DNA of 64,000 bases, from positions 189,121-253,120 of the forward strand of contig DFEE01000006.1 of the NCBI GenBank assembly GCA_002368645.1, written 5' to 3'. This DNA comes from Bacteroidales bacterium UBA3810 (GTDB taxonomy: Bacteria > Bacteroidota > Bacteroidia > Bacteroidales > Paludibacteraceae). This document shows positions 59,806 to 64,000 of this stretch, one piece after another. The number at the start of each line of letters is the position of its first letter. Position 1 is the stretch's first letter. The notes under the pieces were generated by a model that ran no database searches, was not told the origin of the DNA, and saw only the letters and a list, made by a program, of their open reading frames with translations. The translations under genes and the position numbers were made by a program.

Positions 59806-61614
59806 TTAACGCTGTGAGCGCTTGCGCTCAAGCTCATCCAAAATAATTTTACGTATTCTTTGATGCGTAGGTGTAACCTCCACATATTCATCTTCTTTAA
59901 TATACTCCAAGGCTTCCTCTAAGCTGAACTTGACAGCCGGAGGCAATATCGCCTTATCGTCTGCGGATTTAGAACGCATATTCGTCAGGTTTTTCGCCTT
60001 AACGACATTGATAACAATATCTTGATCCTTGGAACTCTCACCGCATACCTGACCGGCATAAACCTCTTCGCCCGGGTCAATGAAGAAACGACCACGGTCT
60101 TGTAATTTATCTAACGCGTAGGCGGATGCCGTACCCGTCTCCATAACAATCAGCGAACCGTTCACACGCTTCTCAATCTCTCCCTTATAGGGCTGGAACT
60201 CTAAGAATCGATGCGCCATAATTGCCTCACCTGCAGATACATTCATTACGTAGGTACGCATACCGATTATGCCGCGACTCGGAATGGTGAACTCCAACTG
60301 TACACGGTCATTAACCATGTTCATGGACGTCATCTCACCCTTATGGGTTGAAACATACTCGATAATCTTACCCGAACATTCCTCGGGGGTATTGACAGTC
60401 AACTGCTCTACAGGCTCGCACCGCACACCGTCAATCTCTTTGATAATAACTTGAGGCTGACCTACTTGCAACTCATACCCCTCGCGGCGCATCGTCTCAA
60501 TCAATACACTCAAATGCAGTACTCCACGCCCGTAAACACGCCAAGCATTCTCCTTCTCGGACGGCTCAACACGCAGAGCAAGGTTCTTCTCTAATTCGCG
60601 TTGCAAACGTTCGTAGATATGACGACTGGTCACAAACTTTCCGTCTTGACCAAAGAAAGGACTGTCGTTGATAGTGAATGTCATTGACATGGTCGGCTCA
60701 TCAATGGCAATCGGTTTCAGTGGCTCCGGATTCTCAATGTCACATATCGTATCGCCAATCTCAAAGCCTTCTATACCAATCAATGCGCATATATCGCCGC
60801 TGTGGACCTCGTCCGTCTTAACATGCCCCATACCCTTGAAAGTATGCAACTCTTTAATCTTGGTGCGCACCTTCGTGCCGTCTTTCTTAAAAAGCGTCAC
60901 ACTCTGACCGTCTCGCAATACACCTCTGTGTACACGACCTACTGCAATTCGACCTACATAAGGATTATAATCCAAACTCGTTATCAGCATCTGAGGAGTA
61001 CCTTCTAACTCCTCCGGAGCGGGAATATACTCGATAATCGCATCCATCAACGCAGTCAAATCGGTCGTCGGCTTGTGCCAATCGGTACTCATCCAACCAT
61101 TCTTCGCTGAACCGAAAATAGTCTGAAAATCCAATTGGTCATCATTCGCATCAAGATTCACCATCAAGTCAAAAACAGCCTCTTGAACCTCGTCAGGACG
61201 GCAATTCAACTTATCTACCTTGTTGATAACCACTATCGGTTTAAGATTTAACTCCAATGCCTTTTGAAGCACAAAACGCGTCTGAGGCATCGGACCTTCA
61301 AAAGCATCTACCAACAGCAATACACCATCTGCCATATTCAGCACACGCTCTACCTCGCCTCCGAAGTCGGCGTGCCCCGGAGTGTCGATGATGTTTATCT
61401 TATAACCCTTATATTCTATGGAAACATTCTTGGCAAGAATCGTTATGCCCCGCTCACGCTCGAGGTCATTGTTATCCAAAATCAACTCCTTGTCTTCTAC
61501 TCCTTCTTGACGGCTCTTTTCAACCACCTTCGCTGTGTAAAGCATCTTGTCCACCAAGGTCGTCTTACCATGGTCCACGTGCGCGATAATCGCTATATTC
61601 CTAATCTTTTGCAT
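59806..61614 (-). CDS. typA: GTP-binding protein TypA/BipA
   Basis: 602 residues. Ribosome-associated translational GTPase needed in stress and cold. G1 AHVDHGKTTLVDKML (about 11-25), switch I RERGITILAKN, G3 DTPGHADFGGEVER, G4 NKVDK, G5 GSAKNGW; then EF-G-like domains II, III and V and a BipA-specific C terminus. Length is typical. Its own promoter lies 44 bases upstream; divergent from the gene at 61806. Confidence 0.97.
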   Translation of the reverse strand: MQKIRNIAIIAHVDHGKTTLVDKMLYTAKVVEKSRQEGVEDKELILDNNDLERERGITILAKNVSIEYKGYKINIIDTPGHADFGGEVERVLNMADGVLLLVDAFEGPMPQTRFVLQKALELNLKPIVVINKVDKLNCRPDEVQEAVFDLMVNLDANDDQLDFQTIFGSAKNGWMSTDWHKPTTDLTALMDAIIEYIPAPEELEGTPQMLITSLDYNPYVGRIAVGRVHRGVLRDGQSVTLFKKDGTKVRTKIKELHTFKGMGHVKTDEVHSGDICALIGIEGFEIGDTICDIENPEPLKPIAIDEPTMSMTFTINDSPFFGQDGKFVTSRHIYERLQRELEKNLALRVEPSEKENAWRVYGRGVLHLSVLIETMRREGYELQVGQPQVIIKEIDGVRCEPVEQLTVNTPEECSGKIIEYVSTHKGEMTSMNMVNDRVQLEFTIPSRGIIGMRTYVMNVSAGEAIMAHRFLEFQPYKGEIEKRVNGSLIVMETGTASAYALDKLQDRGRFFIDPGEEVYAGQVCGESSKDQDIVINVVKAKNLTNMRSKSADDKAILPPAVKFSLEEALEYIKEDEYVEVTPTHQRIRKIILDELERKRSQR

Positions 61615-61657
61615 ACTTTAATAACTAATATTTGTGCTTAATGCACATTTCAGCCCG

Positions 61658-61689
61658 CAAAAGTACAAAAAAAAATCGACACTTGCAAA
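61658..61689 (-). promoter_or_regulatory. Sigma-ABfr type promoter for typA
   Basis: Minus strand: TTTG (61686-61689), 20-base spacer, TACTTTTG (61658-61665). Confidence 0.85.
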
Positions 61690-61734
61690 TAAAATCCACT
61701 TTTTTGTGTATTTTCCAAAAAAGTTTTTGTTTTA

Positions 61735-61766
61735 TTTGTTTATGTCAAAAAAAAGTAGTATCTTTG
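61735..61766 (+). promoter_or_regulatory. Sigma-ABfr type promoter for the gene at 61806
   Basis: TTTG (61735-61738), 20-base spacer, TATCTTTG (61759-61766). Confidence 0.85.
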
Positions 61767-61805
61767 CGCTCTAAAGTTTGAGCGTTTGTTACGTATATCT
61801 GTTAG

Positions 61806-62681
61806 ATGAAACGGCTGATTAGTATAGCATTTGCTTTTTTAGTCCCGCTTTTCGCGTTTGCCATCCCTATGAGGATGGAAAACTCTCTCGCTATACGTGG
61901 CGGAGTGGGCTATAATAATGTGCACAATTTCCTGCCGGAAACGACTGCCCCGGGTGGCGGAGCATTGCAACTTGGCTTGGGATACCGTTTGCACGATAGG
62001 CAGAACGGATTCCTCTTTCATGCCGGCATGGAAATGGCATATGGCATGTCAATAATGACCCATAACGACATGACTGAACAGAAATCCATGCTGGACACCG
62101 AGTCTGAACCGATGCTGATGATTTATGATATTCAATCAATTCGAGAAACCCAACAGTATGTTTCGGGCGGTATTGAATTGCTTTTGGGCTATCAAAGCCG
62201 CAAAGGATGGTATGCCTTGGCGGGCCCTAAATTCGCATATGCCTTTTATAATCCTGTTCATTCAGCCTCAATAGTCACCGCACGTGGACGGTATCCTAAT
62301 TTGATTGAAGACTTGGCTGACATGCCCGACCATTTCTTCTCGACCACACATAATGCAGCGACCAATATATATCCCGCCATGCCTAAAATCTCGTTGGCGT
62401 TGGAATTGGGTTATACCGTTCATCTCTCTAATTGGCGCTTACGGGCACGCGGCGAGCGTACTAAGGATTTCCAGATTGCACTCTTTGCGGAATATGGATT
62501 CCTCTTTAAATCGGGTGTACAACCATATTCCGAACTTATTGCCTCATATTCGGAGGGGGCGTATTCACCTCAGGTTAATCCCTTCTTGTGGTATAATGTC
62601 AATAGCAATAGGGTCGCCAATCTGACTTGTGGTATCAAAATGACCTACCTCTTCAATTGGCGCTCATGCCTCTGCCACTAA
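61806..62681 (+). CDS. Hypothetical exported beta-barrel protein
   Basis: 291 residues. Signal peptide (ISIAFAFLVPLFAFA). Barrel-like alternation: ALQLGLGYRLHDRQNGFLFHAGMEMAYG, YVSGGIELLLGYQSRKGWYALAGPKFAYAFY, ISLALELGYTVHL, FQIALFAEYGFLF, NLTCGIKMTYLFNW. Resembles outer-membrane PorT/OmpA-like barrels; no enzyme motif. The C terminus SCLCH is odd for a barrel, with two Cys. Single gene with its own promoter. I do not recognise the specific family. Confidence 0.65.
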   Translation: MKRLISIAFAFLVPLFAFAIPMRMENSLAIRGGVGYNNVHNFLPETTAPGGGALQLGLGYRLHDRQNGFLFHAGMEMAYGMSIMTHNDMTEQKSMLDTESEPMLMIYDIQSIRETQQYVSGGIELLLGYQSRKGWYALAGPKFAYAFYNPVHSASIVTARGRYPNLIEDLADMPDHFFSTTHNAATNIYPAMPKISLALELGYTVHLSNWRLRARGERTKDFQIALFAEYGFLFKSGVQPYSELIASYSEGAYSPQVNPFLWYNVNSNRVANLTCGIKMTYLFNWRSCLCH

Positions 62682-63418
62682 ATATTTTTTTTCTTATCGC
62701 GACACTACGAATATTATTGATTACATTCCGGTCCCATTGTACTTGACATTTAAAACATAGATATTTGAATTGTAATAGTTATGGATTTTTTCACAAAGTT
62801 ATTTTCTTTTTTCATTATCTGGGGAAAACCCGAGGACAAATCTCGGAAAAACAAACGAGGTGGTTTTAGGAACTTTATGTCATCCAACCTTATGCCTCCC
62901 GGCCCTCCGGGTCCTCCCGGGCCAAGATAACCTATGCCTTTCAACACTCGACAACCTTGTTGCCCGAACACCTTGGCATTTGGTCTCCTGGTATCCCGGA
63001 TACCTGGACACCTTATAATCTGGGCACCCGCCCACATGGTAACCTGACAACCTGGTCTCCTATATTAAAGCCACAGGGCACCCGGTGACCTGGGAACCTG
63101 GTAACCTGGTAAAATAGTCGTATCTCCAATGGTGAAAGGTTCTGGGACTCGCACGCGTAGCGATCGTTCGAGCGTAGCGGGATAAGGATGAAAGTTTACT
63201 TACATCACCACCCGTAGCTCTACATCGTAGTACGCAGGCTCCTCCCTGTTTTACTTGTTTAGTTACGCCTTTTTCTCTGTTCATTTTTTATATAGGGGAC
63301 TCGCACGCGTAGCGATCGTTTGAGCCATAGGCGAAATAAGTACGCTACTGCGATCGTTCGAGCGTAGCGAGATAAGAACCGGTTCCAAAGTTCCCTGCAC
63401 TCTTTTGTCCTTTTTTGG

Positions 63419-63530
63419 TGATAAATAGCCATATCGTCAGATAGATGTAGTGCAGAGGGTGAGGATGAAAGTTTACTTACATCACCACCCGTAGCTCTAC
63501 ATCGTAGTACGCAGTACCGGCTATTTATCA
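63419..63530. repeat. 112-bp element with 12-bp inverted ends
   Basis: Ends TGATAAATAGCC and GGCTATTTATCA are perfect inverted repeats. Inside, GATGTAG and CTACATC, and GGGTG and CACCC, are also complementary, so the element could fold into a long interrupted hairpin. It carries the second 53-bp repeat copy. Confidence 0.8.
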
Positions 63531-63543
63531 TTACCTATAAAAA

Positions 63544-63569
63544 CAAAAAAAAACAGCCCAAAAAGGCTG
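63544..63569 (-). terminator. Intrinsic terminator of the tRNA array
   Basis: Minus strand: stem CAGCC/GGCTG then a run of T. Confidence 0.85.
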
Positions 63570-63574
63570 CGAAG

Positions 63575-63647
63575 TGGAGTATAGGGGACTCGAACCCCTT
63601 ACCTTAACATTGCGAACGTTACGCTCTACCAGATGAGCTAATACCCC
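63575..63647 (-). tRNA. tRNA-Ala (anticodon CGC)
   Basis: 73 nt. Acceptor GGGGTAT/ATACTCC with the alanine identity pair G3-U70; anticodon stem TAACG/TGTTA with loop TTCGCAA; T arm AGGGG-TTCGAGT-CCCCT; discriminator A. Confidence 0.93.
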
Positions 63648-63680
63648 TAAAATTAAAATAAAAGCGCCTCATAGCGCTCG

Positions 63681-63753
63681 TGGAGCACAGGAGACTCGAA
63701 CTCCTCACCTCAACAATGCCATTGTTGCGCTCTACCAGATGAGCTAGTACCCC
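63681..63753 (-). tRNA. tRNA-Ala (anticodon GGC)
   Basis: 73 nt. Acceptor GGGGTAC/GTGCTCC with G3-U70; anticodon stem CAACA/TGTTG with loop ATGGCAT; T arm AGGAG-TTCGAGT-CTCCT; discriminator A. Confidence 0.95.
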
Positions 63754-63760
63754 TGTCTTG

Positions 63761-63834
63761 TGACCCATGCAGGATTCAAACCTGCAACCTTCTGATCCGT
63801 AGTCAGATACTCTATTCAGTTGAGCTAATGGGCC
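63761..63834 (-). tRNA. tRNA-Arg (anticodon ACG)
   Basis: 74 nt. Acceptor GGCCCAT/ATGGGTC; anticodon stem TCTGA/TCAGA with loop CTACGGA; T arm GCAGG-TTTGAAT-CCTGC; discriminator A. First gene of the three-tRNA array. Confidence 0.95.
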
Positions 63835-63857
63835 ATGCTTCTTGACGAAAGCGACTG

Positions 63858-63889
63858 CAAAATTATAACTTTTTTTTGATTCCACCAAA
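63858..63889 (-). promoter_or_regulatory. Sigma-ABfr type promoter for the tRNA array
   Basis: Minus strand: TTTG (63886-63889), 20-base spacer, TAATTTTG (63858-63865). From 63890 to 64000 I see only T-rich and C-rich sequence. Confidence 0.85.
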
Positions 63890-64000
63890 TTTTTTTTGCT
63901 TTTTTTGTGTTTTTTCGCCTTTTTGCCCTTTTTTCAGCATTTTTCTACCATATTCACCCCCCCCTCGGTCTCTCTATGTCTTTTCCTAAATTTAGTAGAC

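Larger units (their letters stand above)
62682..63574. repeat. Repeat-rich gene-free spacer
   Basis: 893 bases with no credible gene. 62880-63115: C-rich CCTCCCGGG and CCTGG repeats, the last with 8-bp period. 63144-63514: three pairs of direct repeats (25 bp at 63144/63296; 20 bp at 63160/63350; 53 bp at 63185-63237 and 63462-63514). The second 53-bp copy is inside a 112-bp element with 12-bp inverted ends (63419-63430, 63519-63530). Confidence 0.85.

Noticed and set aside
62750..63037. 95-residue minus-strand frame with a Gly-Pro-Gly collagen-like stretch
   Set aside because: The GPGGPGGPGG peptide comes from the CCTCCCGGG repeat; the flanking sequence is not protein-like.
63060..63531. 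Two minus-strand frames of 74 and 90 residues that share a segment (CVLRCRATGGDVSKLSS)
   Set aside because: The shared segment is the 53-bp direct repeat read in one frame; other parts are tRNA-like repeats. No start region or gene features.

Overview
The window is a chromosomal segment of a member of Bacteroidota, most likely order Bacteroidales. The signs are at least 18 copies of the Bacteroidetes sigma-ABfr promoter (TTTG or a close variant, 19-20 bases, TAnnTTTG), starts without Shine-Dalgarno sequences, and lineage-typical genes: type III glutamine synthetase, a FeoA-FeoB fusion, a ResB-CcsA fusion, IgP-like BRO/DinD protein, TonB-dependent receptors, M3 peptidase lipoproteins and InlB/Big repeat surface proteins. 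I see no rRNA, CRISPR array, transposase or prophage. The family is uncertain; an anaerobic, host-associated lifestyle is plausible.

Layout. 1-6.3 kb (minus strand): an operon of outer-membrane porin, imelysin lipoprotein, di-heme c-type cytochrome lipoprotein and a cytochrome c maturation protein cut off by the left edge. 6.3-11.6 kb (minus): glmS and two tandem paralogous long-chain acyl-CoA synthetases, closed by an intrinsic terminator. 11.7-17.9 kb: GSIII, an oppositely oriented vWA lipoprotein with an apparently circularly permuted domain, an RNase H-like protein, then gapA with a PlsC-type acyltransferase. 17.9-18.6 kb: a gene-free stretch with tRNA-Leu and a duplicated tRNA 3' end. 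18.6-26.5 kb (minus): a 2250-residue surface protein with a small membrane-anchored partner and two small unknown genes. 26.6-28.4 kb: a BRO/DinD-like gene bounded by 39-bp direct repeats, and a 233-nt transcription unit that looks like a non-coding RNA.

28.4-35.4 kb is a metal-homeostasis district on the minus strand: GNAT protein, Fur-family regulator, membrane zinc peptidase and tRNA-Arg; then FeoAB, a Cys-rich FeoB-associated protein and a His-rich CDF exporter, the last two overlapping by 101 bp in different frames. A LOG-family nucleosidase runs the other way, followed by tRNA-Glu with rpsT. 35.5-38.7 kb (plus): a beta-barrel protein, then a TPP riboswitch leading a TonB-dependent receptor, so the receptor probably imports thiamine or a precursor. 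38.7-47.9 kb (minus): ileS, a small lipoprotein, AsmA, an M3 peptidase and a membrane protein with 4-bp to 6-bp junctions. 48-55 kb (minus): proS, and TPR protein, beta-barrel protein, hpt. 55-59.7 kb (minus): potABCD polyamine importer with unusual PotA and PotD. 59.8-62.7 kb: typA (minus) and a secreted beta-barrel candidate (plus). 62.7-64 kb: repeat-rich spacer and a three-tRNA array (Ala, Ala, Arg) with its own promoter and terminator.

A recurring theme is unusual intergenic sequence: 11-bp-period tandem repeats at four places (one inside a coding region and one forming a gene's stop codon), a dispersed spacer repeat beside proS and the pot genes, and duplicated fragments related to tRNA 3' ends.
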